DNA from: a bacterium UBP14_UBA6098
GTDB taxonomy: Bacteria > UBP14 > UBA6098
NCBI GenBank assembly: GCA_002428525.1
Contig: DIWU01000030.1
Span: 62,001 to 126,000 of the forward strand
Reading direction: 5' to 3'
DNA length: 64,000 bases
Positions 31,620-39,685 of this stretch are shown piece after piece. The notes beneath the pieces are model-generated. The model saw nothing but the letters and a program-made list of their open reading frames with translations. It was not told the origin of the DNA and ran no database searches. Position 1 is the first letter of the stretch. Every line of letters begins with the position of its first letter. The translations under genes and the position numbers were made by a program.

Positions 31620-32528
31620 TTATCCCCTTGGGTGATACTTGTGATAGAGGCCGTGCAGATACTCTTTGCCTATGTTCGTGTAAATCTGCGTCGTGCTGAT
31701 ATCCTCGTGGCCGAGCATCTCTTGGACGGCGCGCAGGTCGGCCCCGCCCTCGACGAGGTGGGTCGCGAAGGAGTGCCTGAATATATGCGGGTGGACGCCC
31801 TCGATTCCGGCGGTGTCGCTTCGGCCTTTTACTATTTTATAAAGCCCCATTCGGCTCAGCCTTCCGCCGCGGACATTGAGGAAAAGGGTCGGCGTGCGCT
31901 TGTCCTTTTTCAACGCGGGGCGGACATCGCGGCAATATCGGTCTATCCAATAGAGCGCGGAGTCGTTGATCGGGACGAGGCGTTCCTTTTTGCCCTTGCC
32001 GAAAAGGCGAACGAAGCCGATATCTTTGTAAACATCGCCGGTTTCCATATTGATAAGCTCCGACTCGCGCGCACCGGTGCCGTAAAGGGTTTCGATAATC
32101 GCCCTATCGCGGATTCCGAGGCCGCGCGGCCCTTCGAGGTTGATAGCACCGAGGATTTTTTCAATCTGCTCGAAGCTGAGGACCTCGGGAAGCGAGGAGG
32201 GCAGTTTGGGCATTTTAAGGCCCTCGGTCGGGTCCTTTTTCAGCAACCCCTCCGCGACGATATACTTGAAAAGCCCTCGAATACTGCTCATCTTTCTGGC
32301 AATCGACTTCGAGGATAGCCCGATCTCGGTCAGCGCTCGGAGGTGAGCCGCGATAATTACCGGCGTCACCTCCTCGGGGGAGGCGACCCCCCTTCCCGCG
32401 AGGTATTCGGCGAAATCGCGCAAGTCGTTCAAATAGGCCTCGGTGGTGTTCTCCGCCAAGCCTTTATCAATTTCGATCCATTCGAGGAAGCCCTCGATTG
32501 AATGCCTTATTTCAAGCGATCTCGCTAT
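31620..32528 (-). CDS. xerD: Tyrosine recombinase XerD, apparent ATA start
   Basis: A site-specific recombinase resolving chromosome dimers at dif. From the first ordinary start (TTG at 32459) the protein has 279 residues, but in-frame upstream sequence reads IEGFLEWIEIDKGL and joins LAENTTEAYL, matching the conserved XerD N-terminus (IEQFLDxLxLEKNLAENTL in E. coli). No ATG, GTG or TTG exists between that TTG and the in-frame TAA at 32531-32529. The first codon after this stop is ATA, with GGAGG four bases upstream, giving 302 residues, the usual XerD length. Catalytic residues are R154, H248, R251, H274 and Y283 in the long form. It is coupled to the PfkB kinase stop (TAAATA). Confidence 0.88.
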   Translation of the reverse strand: MARSLEIRHSIEGFLEWIEIDKGLAENTTEAYLNDLRDFAEYLAGRGVASPEEVTPVIIAAHLRALTEIGLSSKSIARKMSSIRGLFKYIVAEGLLKKDPTEGLKMPKLPSSLPEVLSFEQIEKILGAINLEGPRGLGIRDRAIIETLYGTGARESELINMETGDVYKDIGFVRLFGKGKKERLVPINDSALYWIDRYCRDVRPALKKDKRTPTLFLNVRGGRLSRMGLYKIVKGRSDTAGIEGVHPHIFRHSFATHLVEGGADLRAVQEMLGHEDISTTQIYTNIGKEYLHGLYHKYHPRG

Positions 32529-33455
32529 TTAGCCTCCAAAACACTGCGGCACTGTGAATTCGGTGATTTTGCGGAAATGCTCCATTCGGCCGCGGATATC
32601 CTCCGATGTCACGGAGATGAGCCGCTCTAAACTGAAGCCCTCGACATTGAAGCTCGCGACGACAGTTCCGGCGACCAACGCGCGCTTGAGCTCCTCGAAG
32701 TTGACCTTGCCGCGCGAGGCGAGGTAGCCCATGAAGCCGCCCGCAAAGCTGTCGCCCGCGCCGGTTGGGTCTTTGACGGCCTCGATGGGGTAGGCCGGCA
32801 GGACGAACAGCTCGTCCTTCGTTACGAGCATCGAGCCGAATTCGCCGCGTTTTATAACGAGGATTTTCGGCCCCATCGAAAGCACCTTGCGCGCGCCGGC
32901 CAGAAGGCCTTTCTCGCCGGACAGCATTCTGACCTCGAGCGCGTTTATCACGAGCAGATCGACGCGCGCGATTAGCTTTTTAAGCTCGGTCAATTTGCCC
33001 TCGATCCAGAAATTCATTGTGTCCGCGGCGATTAGGATTGGCGATTTTACCTGATCGACGACGACGCCCTGAAGCGCCGGGTCGATATTGCCGAGAAAGA
33101 CGAAACTGCTACAGCAGTATTGCTCCGGGAGCTTCGGCGAGAAATGCTCGAAGACATTAAGCTGGGTGTCCAGAGTCGCGGGGTCGCCGAAGGACTCGTC
33201 GTAAACGCCCGCCCAGCGGAAGGTTTTGCCCGGTGCGATCTGGAGGCCGTCGATATTGACGCCCTTTCCGAGGAGCATCTCGATATGGCGCTTGGGGAAA
33301 TCCTCGCCGACCACAGCGACGACATTGACCGGCGGGCCGAAAAGCCTTGCCGCGACGGAGAAATAGGTCGCGCTTCCGCCGAGGGCGTCGTCCGTCTTGC
33401 CCTCGGGGGTCGCGACCGAATCGAGCGCTACCGAACCAACGATAAGAAGTGACAT
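32529..33455 (-). CDS. PfkB-family carbohydrate kinase
   Basis: A 308-residue ribokinase-fold kinase. The start at MSLLIVGS has GAAAGG upstream; an upstream TTG-type start overlaps the restriction gene. Motifs: the GGSATYFSVAARLFG N-terminal PfkB signature (about residues 27-41), the NALEVRML segment, VIKRGEFGSMLV and the catalytic DPTGAGDSFAGGFMGYL near residue 235, with the anion-hole GAGD and the base Asp. The substrate is probably a nucleoside or sugar; many FCB homologues are annotated as adenosine kinase or sugar kinase, and I cannot choose. The stop codon overlaps the region of the xerD start, with its GGAGG inside the last codons here. Confidence 0.88.
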   Translation of the reverse strand: MSLLIVGSVALDSVATPEGKTDDALGGSATYFSVAARLFGPPVNVVAVVGEDFPKRHIEMLLGKGVNIDGLQIAPGKTFRWAGVYDESFGDPATLDTQLNVFEHFSPKLPEQYCCSSFVFLGNIDPALQGVVVDQVKSPILIAADTMNFWIEGKLTELKKLIARVDLLVINALEVRMLSGEKGLLAGARKVLSMGPKILVIKRGEFGSMLVTKDELFVLPAYPIEAVKDPTGAGDSFAGGFMGYLASRGKVNFEELKRALVAGTVVASFNVEGFSLERLISVTSEDIRGRMEHFRKITEFTVPQCFGG

Positions 33456-33474
33456 ATTTGCCTTTCGAAAATAG

Positions 33475-34200
33475 CTAATACTTAGCCGAGTTAAATTCAA
33501 TCAATTTATTCCAATCGATTTCACCGCTTGAAAGACAGAATTCACGGGCAAATTCGACTGTAAACCTATTAATCATTCGAGAATAAGACTCTAAAAAAAG
33601 ATCATTCTTTTCTCGAGCGCTCGAACCGAGGGGAATAATAATCTGTTTGTATAGATCCGCATCTCCTGAAATGAACTCCCAGAATAGCTGGCCGCAAAGT
33701 TTATAATAATCCCCTTTGTCAATATTCTTCGTCCTTCCGTAACAACATCCGTTAACAGCTTTGATTATTAACCCTGAGTTGCTCGTGCGGAGGGTTCGCT
33801 TCGCCGAGAGAAAGTCTGACTTCATTTTTTCGACTTGGCTACTATTGCCCCAATTAGGGCCGGATTTGATCGCAACAATATAGCGAATACCATTATTATC
33901 AAATTCGAGGTCAATCCCGCTGATACCCGATTTCCATCCCCCATACTTGTCATGATTAACAAAAATTGCTAGACCCTCGAGCCAATCACCAAAGATAGTT
34001 TCTTCGTTGGAGGAAATAAAAGCGTCTGTGAGACTTTTAATGATCTGCTCGGCTGTGAGTATATATTTTGCTTTGAACAAGTATGGGTTCTTTTTTTTCA
34101 GAACAGTCTTGAGTTTTAGATTATTTAGGCTTTCGATTCTCTTTTGATGAAAAGAATCAATGTTCATGACGACATAATCGGTAATTCGGTTAAGGCACAT
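33475..34200 (-). CDS. Type II restriction endonuclease, PmeII-like
   Basis: A 241-residue restriction enzyme. The core GIDLEFDNNGIRYIVAIKSG fits a PD-(D/E)xK nuclease (acidic residues before IKSG; the Lys is the catalytic candidate), followed by PNWGNSSQVEKMKSDFLSAK and VNGCCYGRTK, then LCGQLFWEFISGD. These segments match the PmeII-type family as I recall it. The gene is AT-rich compared with its neighbours. Its start is 4 bases past the stop of the methyltransferase gene; an ATG 33 bases downstream is an alternative. It ends 19 bases before the PfkB kinase start. It cleaves unmethylated DNA at a site not predictable here. Confidence 0.85.
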   Translation of the reverse strand: MCLNRITDYVVMNIDSFHQKRIESLNNLKLKTVLKKKNPYLFKAKYILTAEQIIKSLTDAFISSNEETIFGDWLEGLAIFVNHDKYGGWKSGISGIDLEFDNNGIRYIVAIKSGPNWGNSSQVEKMKSDFLSAKRTLRTSNSGLIIKAVNGCCYGRTKNIDKGDYYKLCGQLFWEFISGDADLYKQIIIPLGSSAREKNDLFLESYSRMINRFTVEFAREFCLSSGEIDWNKLIEFNSAKY

Positions 34201-34203
34201 GTA

Positions 34204-35031
34204 TCACCGCACTTCCAAGAGCATTTTGGTCTGACTAAGCTTATCTTTAACTATCTGAAAATATTCTTTCGATATTTCAATACCTATAGACTTTCTATCC
34301 AATCTTTGAGCGACTAAATTTGTCGTTCCCGAGCCCATAAAGGGGTCTAAAACCGTGTCGTATGGTTTAGTGAAAAGCTTAATGAACCACTCGGGAAGCC
34401 CTTCGGGAAAGGCGGCGCTGTGATCCTTATTACCGCATTCGGTAGCCAAGTGTAAAACATTGGTTGGATAAGCTTGATCTCTATTGACCCAGTTTGAAAT
34501 ATTTTTCCCGAATCCACTTCCGACCTTGGACTCGTCCCGAGTTTTGTCGGTTTCACTGAGGTTCTTGAGCCTACTTCGGGCCCAATCGCCCGTGGGAACC
34601 ATAACCTCTTCCTGATACATATCGAAAACTTTGTTTTTGTTAAATTGAAGGAGTCTTTCCCATGCATCTCTGAAACGATTGGGCCATTTACCCGGATAGC
34701 AATTCTTTTTATGCCAGATAAACTCCTCAGTCCATAACCAACCCTGCTTTTTCATTTCAAGAATTAGCTCTATTACATAGGTGCTTCTTTCCCCATCGAC
34801 GACTTTTTCTTTTATATTGAGGATAAAAGTTCCGGTTGGCTTGAGAATTCTGAGGAGCTCTTTTGATATTGGTAAAAACCAATCTACATATTCATCCGGC
34901 TTTATTCCGCCATAGGTGTTTTTTCGCTGGTCGGCATAGGGTGGCGATGTAAATATCAAATCTACTGAATCGCTCGGCAATTCTTTTAATATTTGCTTAC
35001 AATCTCCAAGTCGTAAATCAGGGAAAATCAT
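34204..35031 (-). CDS. Type II DNA (cytosine-N4 type) methyltransferase
   Basis: A 275-residue beta-class methyltransferase: the catalytic motif IV is TSPPY (the TSPPY/SPPY form is typical of N4-cytosine enzymes) near residue 30, and the SAM-binding motif I DPFMGSGTT lies near residue 230, giving the IV-to-I order of the beta group. It protects host DNA from the adjacent PmeII-like nuclease. I chose the ATG at 35031 since AGGTG lies six bases before it; GTG 35040 and ATG 35037 are alternatives. Like the nuclease, it is visibly AT-richer than pheT and the kinase gene on either side, suggesting acquisition as a cassette. No controller (C) protein gene is present. Confidence 0.9.
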   Translation of the reverse strand: MIFPDLRLGDCKQILKELPSDSVDLIFTSPPYADQRKNTYGGIKPDEYVDWFLPISKELLRILKPTGTFILNIKEKVVDGERSTYVIELILEMKKQGWLWTEEFIWHKKNCYPGKWPNRFRDAWERLLQFNKNKVFDMYQEEVMVPTGDWARSRLKNLSETDKTRDESKVGSGFGKNISNWVNRDQAYPTNVLHLATECGNKDHSAAFPEGLPEWFIKLFTKPYDTVLDPFMGSGTTNLVAQRLDRKSIGIEISKEYFQIVKDKLSQTKMLLEVR

Positions 35032-35083
35032 ATCCATCACCTAAAACAGTATGCTGTATATAAGTTAATATTTCAACCTTTCT

Positions 35084-37450
35084 TTATTTCCTGATTCTCG
35101 CGGAAAAGCGCTTCAGTAGGCCCTCGACGAGCGCGGAGTGAAGCTCGTTGGCCTCGATATCGGTGATCGTGGCCTCGCCGTCGCGGAAGATAGCCGCCAG
35201 CCCGACCGATTTTTTGCCCGCCTCGACGCTCTTGCCCTCGTAAACATCGAAGATAAAGGCCCTTTCGAGCTTTGCGGGGAAGTTCTTCATCGCGAAATCG
35301 AGTATCTCGCCGGCCGGCACCGCGGAATCGACAATAAGCGCGACATCGCGCCTCGTCGAGGGGAAGCGCGGGAGGCCCGCGAATTTCTTTATTTCGCGGC
35401 GCGCCGAGACGAAGGCCTCGAGCGGGAACTCCGCGGAGAAGATCGGAATTTCGATATCGAAACGGCCTGCGAGTGCGGGATCGATCAAACCGGCGAATCC
35501 GCTTTCGCATTCGGGGAAGACGATCTCGAGGGCCTTGCCGTCGGCGAGGCCCTCGATATTTGCCGGTTTCATCGATAATTCGAGGCAGAGCGACTCTGCG
35601 AGCGCTTCGATGACGCCCTTGAGGTCGAAGAAATCTATATTTCGCGGCGCGGCGCTCCAGCTCTCGGAGTTGGCCGCTCCGCCTGCGACGAGGCCGACCG
35701 ATTTGCCCTCTATGAAATCGCCGCCGACCTTGCGATAGATCTTATCGATCTCATAAAGTCGAATCGAGCTCGATTCGCGGTTCAGGTTGAAACCCGCGAT
35801 TCGAAGCAGGTTCGGCACGAGAAGGGGCCGCATCACCGCGAAATCGCTCGATATCGGGTTCTCGAGGCGGACAAAATCGCCCTTGAAAAGTGGTTTGAAA
35901 TCGGCCTCTTTGGCCATAGTGTCGGACATGACCTCGAAGAAGCCGTTCGCGCGCAAAAGCTCTCCTATCTTGGCCGCGACGATATTCTCCTCGGTGTTCC
36001 GCGCGGAAACCGGGCCCGCGGCACGAAGGGATGGCTCGAGATTGCCGTAGCCGTAAAGCCTGCCGACCTCCTCGACGAGGTCGATCTCGCGCGTGACATC
36101 GGGGCGGAAGGTCGGGGCGATCCAGCCCTTTGCGGTTCGCTCGAAACCGAGGGCTTTAAGCGCCGGCGAGTAGTCCTCCTCGGGGATCTTCACACCGATG
36201 ACCGAGGCGACTTTCTGCGGGGAAAGCTTTATTTCCAAGGGCTCGATCGGCTCGGGGTATTCATCGACAATCCCCCTTCGGACAACACCGCCGGCCAGCT
36301 CGTTCATCATCGCAGAGCATTCGTCAACCGCCCGCGCGGCGCCGTTGGGGTCTGCGCCCCGCTCGAAGCGGAGCGAGCTTTCGGTGACAAGCCCGAGCCC
36401 TCGCGAGGAGGCGCGAATTCGGCGCGGGTTGAAATAGGCCGACTCGATGAGGATTCGCTGTGTGGAGGCGTCCACCTCGCTGTCCTTGCCGCCCATAACG
36501 CCGGCGACGGCCAGCGCGCGCGAGGGCGTGGCGATCATGAGGTTATTGCGGTTGAGGGTTCGCTTCTCGCCGTCGAGCGTGACGAAGGCCTCGCCCTCCG
36601 CGGCGGAGCGCACGACGATCGTGTCCGAGCCGAGCTTGTCGAGGTCGAAGGCGTGGAGTGGGTGCGAGAGGAACATCATTATATAATTCGTCGCATCGAC
36701 GATATTGTTTATCGGCCGGACTCCGCAGGCCAAAAGGCGACCCATGACAAATAGCGGCGAGGGGCCGATCTCGACGCCCTCGACGACTCGCGCGCAGTAG
36801 CGCGGGCAACCGGCGCTGTCCTCGAGGCGAATTTTGATAGCCTCGGAGGCCTCGTTTCCGGTTTGAAGCGGGAGTTTGCGGCTATCGACAAGCGGCGCTC
36901 CGGTCAGGGCGGAAAGCTCTCGAGCGAGCGACAGAATTCCATAGCAGTCCGGGCGGTTCGGGGTGATCTCGAGCTCGAGGACAAAGTCGTCCCATCCGAG
37001 TAGCTTCGAGATATCGCCGCCCAACGGCTCGTCGGCGCGAAGCTCGAGAAGCCTGTCCTTCGGCTCTCCGAGGCCGATCTCGACGCCGGAGCAGAGCATA
37101 CCCTCCGAGGCCACGCCCTCGAACTCGGCGACCCCGATGGTCTTTCCGCCGAAAAGCCTCGCGCCGATCGGGGCGAAGGGATACTTCGCGCCGAGCTTGA
37201 TCCCCGGGGCGCGGGATAGCACCTGCGCCGGAGCGCCTGCGCCGTAATCGACCATGCATTTCGTCATGCCCGGAAGCGGGGTGTTCTCGACAATCTCCGC
37301 CACCCGCCCGACGACAACACCGGCGATCCGGCTCGAGAAATCCTGAATCTCCTCGACCTCTGAGCCGCTTTCGGTGAGGAGTTTGGCGATCCTTTCGGGG
37401 TTGAATTCGATGGGGCAAAGCTCGAGAAGCCATTTGAGAGGGAGTTTCAT
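35084..37450 (-). CDS. pheT: Phenylalanyl-tRNA synthetase beta subunit
   Basis: A 788-residue protein of full family length. Domains in order: N-terminal B1 (MKLPLKWLLEL), tRNA-binding OB fold (about residues 40-150, VGRVAEIVENTPLPGMTKCMVDYG), B3/B4 editing domain (about 200-390, INNIVDATNYIMMFLSHPLHAFD), B5 (about 400-475), the catalytic-like core and C-terminal ferredoxin-fold anticodon-binding domain (about 695-788, FPSTRRDVALIVD). It pairs with PheS, which is not adjacent: the upstream genes are a small lipoprotein and dCMP deaminase. The start follows a weak AAGGA-like region. The restriction-modification cassette begins 52 bases beyond its stop. Confidence 0.95.
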   Translation of the reverse strand: MKLPLKWLLELCPIEFNPERIAKLLTESGSEVEEIQDFSSRIAGVVVGRVAEIVENTPLPGMTKCMVDYGAGAPAQVLSRAPGIKLGAKYPFAPIGARLFGGKTIGVAEFEGVASEGMLCSGVEIGLGEPKDRLLELRADEPLGGDISKLLGWDDFVLELEITPNRPDCYGILSLARELSALTGAPLVDSRKLPLQTGNEASEAIKIRLEDSAGCPRYCARVVEGVEIGPSPLFVMGRLLACGVRPINNIVDATNYIMMFLSHPLHAFDLDKLGSDTIVVRSAAEGEAFVTLDGEKRTLNRNNLMIATPSRALAVAGVMGGKDSEVDASTQRILIESAYFNPRRIRASSRGLGLVTESSLRFERGADPNGAARAVDECSAMMNELAGGVVRRGIVDEYPEPIEPLEIKLSPQKVASVIGVKIPEEDYSPALKALGFERTAKGWIAPTFRPDVTREIDLVEEVGRLYGYGNLEPSLRAAGPVSARNTEENIVAAKIGELLRANGFFEVMSDTMAKEADFKPLFKGDFVRLENPISSDFAVMRPLLVPNLLRIAGFNLNRESSSIRLYEIDKIYRKVGGDFIEGKSVGLVAGGAANSESWSAAPRNIDFFDLKGVIEALAESLCLELSMKPANIEGLADGKALEIVFPECESGFAGLIDPALAGRFDIEIPIFSAEFPLEAFVSARREIKKFAGLPRFPSTRRDVALIVDSAVPAGEILDFAMKNFPAKLERAFIFDVYEGKSVEAGKKSVGLAAIFRDGEATITDIEANELHSALVEGLLKRFSARIRK

Positions 37451-37521
37451 CGATAAATCCTTATGTTAATTATTTAAGTCGTTTTAAAATAGGCCTTCAG
37501 GCCGATTTTCGCAATGGAAAT

Positions 37522-37974
37522 CTATCTTTTCCAGAAGGTCGCCGGTGCGCGAAATGAGCCGTTGCTTATTTGATGCGTCCCGGCGCCCACGCCGACCCAA
37601 CCGGAAAACTTGCCTGAAACAAAGGGGCCGTCTATATCGGTGATCTCGATAATCATTCCGACATCGGAATCCGCGTGGCTGAGCCGCAACTTGTCGAAGC
37701 TCGCCGCGAAGTTTTTCACACGGAAGATCTTTCCGCGCCAGCTCTCGGGGTCTTTGGAGTCGGCCTCCCAAGCGATACGAACCTCCGGCCTTTTTGTGGA
37801 GAGGAAGATATGGTAGCTCTCCGAGCCTATTTGCGAGACCGCGATGCGAGCGTTTTCAGCAGTGTAAACCTCCCCGTCGATGGTCATACATATGCTCCGC
37901 ATATCGCCGAAATCGCAGGAGGCCGCGAATAGCAAAGCTATAACCGACGCATATATGAGCGCTTTAAACCTCAT
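37522..37974 (-). CDS. Small lipoprotein of unknown function
   Basis: A 150-residue lipoprotein. The signal peptide ends in a lipobox FAASC (Cys20), followed by a beta-rich domain (MTIDGEVYTAENARIAVSQI, SYHIFLSTKRPEVRIAW, DVGMIIEITDIDG, FVSGKFSGWVGVG) with the look of a small beta-barrel or lipocalin-like fold (a DGxFVSGxFSG pattern is common in FCB lipoproteins with DUF-type folds). Its start overlaps the end of the dCMP deaminase gene by 11 bases, so the two are co-translated. Its stop is 71 bases before pheT. I do not recognise the family. Confidence 0.75.
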   Translation of the reverse strand: MRFKALIYASVIALLFAASCDFGDMRSICMTIDGEVYTAENARIAVSQIGSESYHIFLSTKRPEVRIAWEADSKDPESWRGKIFRVKNFAASFDKLRLSHADSDVGMIIEITDIDGPFVSGKFSGWVGVGAGTHQISNGSFRAPATFWKR

Positions 37975-38458
37975 TCGACCAATACTCCTCGCGCGGGATA
38001 AAATCGACTATTATACCGGCCTCCTTCATGAAGCTGTCGGCCAAGTCGTCGTTGTAAAGCTCGGAGACGACGAAGCGTTCGACGCCGGCGTTTATCAGCA
38101 TCTTCGTGCAAATTATACAGGGCTTGGTTGTGCAGTAGAGCACCGAGCCGCGCGTGCTTACTCCGAAGATCGCGGCCTGAATAATCGCGTTTTGTTCGGC
38201 GTGAATTCCCCGGCAAAGCTCGTGCCGCTCGCCGCTCGGGATGCCGAGTTCCTCGCGAAGGCAACCGAGCTCGGCGCAATGGCGAAGTCCCTGCGGGGCG
38301 CCGTTATAACCGGTCGCGAGAATTCGCCTTTCGCGCACCAGCACAGCGCCGACCCTTCGGCGAAGGCAGGTCGAACGCGTCGAGACCAGCTCGGCCATAC
38401 GCATGAAATAGGCGTCCCAACCGGGTCTGCCCACGAAATCGTTGATCGAGTCTTTCAA
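37964..38458 (-). CDS. comEB: Deoxycytidylate (dCMP) deaminase
   Basis: A 164-residue zinc enzyme of the CDA fold that converts dCMP to dUMP for thymidylate synthesis. The catalytic HAEQNAI (H86, E88) and zinc ligands in TTKPCIICTKML (C114, C117) are all present. Typical dCMP deaminase segments flank them: GAVLVRERRILATGYNGAPQGLRHC near the N-terminus, with the internal Cys/His of the second structural zinc site (HCAELGCLREELG), and VSELYNDDLADSF at the end. The gene starts on the minus strand 58 bases from a divergent small membrane-protein gene. The ribosome binding site reads AAGGAG in the minus direction. Confidence 0.93.
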   Translation of the reverse strand: MKDSINDFVGRPGWDAYFMRMAELVSTRSTCLRRRVGAVLVRERRILATGYNGAPQGLRHCAELGCLREELGIPSGERHELCRGIHAEQNAIIQAAIFGVSTRGSVLYCTTKPCIICTKMLINAGVERFVVSELYNDDLADSFMKEAGIIVDFIPREEYWSNEV

Positions 38459-38516
38459 AATATCTCCTTGACTTTTGTCCGCGCGCGCCTATTTTTTCAC
38501 AGAACTGGAGGAAACT

Positions 38517-38690
38517 ATGATCGAATGGCTTCTATGGTTATTATACTCGCTCGTTCCGGCCGGCGTGACTATTCTCGCCGAGCTCGACCTTGAGACAATG
38601 GTCATCCTTTACTTTGTCGCTGTAGCTGTTGCCCTTGTTTTTTGGTATATCCGCGACAGAATCCGCGCGAAACAACCCGACATTATCTAA
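38517..38690 (+). CDS. Small two-helix membrane protein
   Basis: A 57-residue protein beginning at MIEWLL, five bases after GGAGG (38508-38512), an excellent site. There are two predicted transmembrane helices (about residues 3-22, WLLWLLYSLVPAGVTILAEL, and 26-44) and a basic tail ending DRIRAKQPDII. It has a standalone position between divergent comEB and convergent asd, and its stop overlaps the asd stop. Function unknown; small size and topology leave room for a toxin-like or regulatory membrane peptide, but nothing proves it. Confidence 0.6.
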   Translation: MIEWLLWLLYSLVPAGVTILAELDLETMVILYFVAVAVALVFWYIRDRIRAKQPDII

Positions 38691-39685
38691 AACAGCCTCC
38701 GCGCAATACACTCCATAAGATCGACCGCGTTTGTGGCCGCGCCTCGGCGCAGGTTGTCGAACGATATAAACATGCTCAAAATTCTCGCGTCGCCGCGAGT
38801 GTTGCGTATTCGGCCGACGAGGACATCGTCGATTCCGGCGGCCTCGAGCGGCGTCGGGAAATCCGGGAGGCGGTAAAGCCTCAGCCCCGGAGCGCTCTCG
38901 AGTGCGCGCTCGGCCTTCTCAGCCGTAACCTCATCCTCGAAAACAATCGTCACAGCCTCCGAATGGCTGACCATCACCGGAACACGCACGGCCGTCGCGG
39001 TAAGTTGTAAGTCACTCATTCCCAATATCTTGCGTGTCTCGGAGCAAAGCTTGGTTTCCTCCTCGTTGAAGCCGTCGCCGTCAATTTTACCGATAACCGG
39101 AATCAGGTTGTCGTGAATCGGCCGCGGGAAGATGCCGCAAAAATCCTCGCCTGCGCGCTGGCGCGAGAGAGCTTCGTTTCCGCCTCTGCCGGCTCCCGAG
39201 ACCGACTGGTAGGTCGCGACGAAGATGAATCTCGGCTTTCCGAAGCTGTCGAAGAGAGGCTTCAGCGCGATCACGAGGCCGGAGGTGCTACAGTTTGGGC
39301 TGGCGACTATCCCCTTCGGGATAGAATCGAGCGCGGCCTCGTTGACCTGCGGCACGACCAGCGGGCATTCCGGATCATCGCGCCAAGCGCTCGACTTGTC
39401 GATCACCACCGCGCCGGCCTTCGCGAAACGAGGCGCCCATTCGCGGGAGACAGCCGAGCCGGCCGCGAAGATCGCGATATCGAAGCGCTTGCCCTCCGCG
39501 GAGGAAAGCGGCTCGACGATAAATTCGCGCGAGTTGAATGCTATCCGCTTTCCGGCCGACCGCTCCGAGGCGAAGAGCGAGAGCTTTTCAGGGTAATGGC
39601 CTCGTTCGGCCAACACCTCGAGCGTCTTTCCTCCGACAAGGCCGGTTGCCCCGACAATCGCAATATTTGCTTCGTTTATCGTCAA
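38687..39685 (-). CDS. asd: Aspartate-semialdehyde dehydrogenase
   Basis: A 332-residue NADPH enzyme that reduces aspartyl phosphate to the semialdehyde in the lysine/threonine/methionine/diaminopimelate pathway. Visible motifs are the NADP-binding VGATGLVGG, the catalytic Cys in SPNCST (about residue 131), the VSGAGRGG loop and the substrate-binding VRVPVMVSHSEAV with its His. It starts at TTG inside the lysC stop (TTGA), so the first two enzymes of the pathway are co-translated. The stop overlaps that of the small membrane-protein gene on the other strand. Confidence 0.95.
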   Translation of the reverse strand: MTINEANIAIVGATGLVGGKTLEVLAERGHYPEKLSLFASERSAGKRIAFNSREFIVEPLSSAEGKRFDIAIFAAGSAVSREWAPRFAKAGAVVIDKSSAWRDDPECPLVVPQVNEAALDSIPKGIVASPNCSTSGLVIALKPLFDSFGKPRFIFVATYQSVSGAGRGGNEALSRQRAGEDFCGIFPRPIHDNLIPVIGKIDGDGFNEEETKLCSETRKILGMSDLQLTATAVRVPVMVSHSEAVTIVFEDEVTAEKAERALESAPGLRLYRLPDFPTPLEAAGIDDVLVGRIRNTRGDARILSMFISFDNLRRGAATNAVDLMECIARRLF

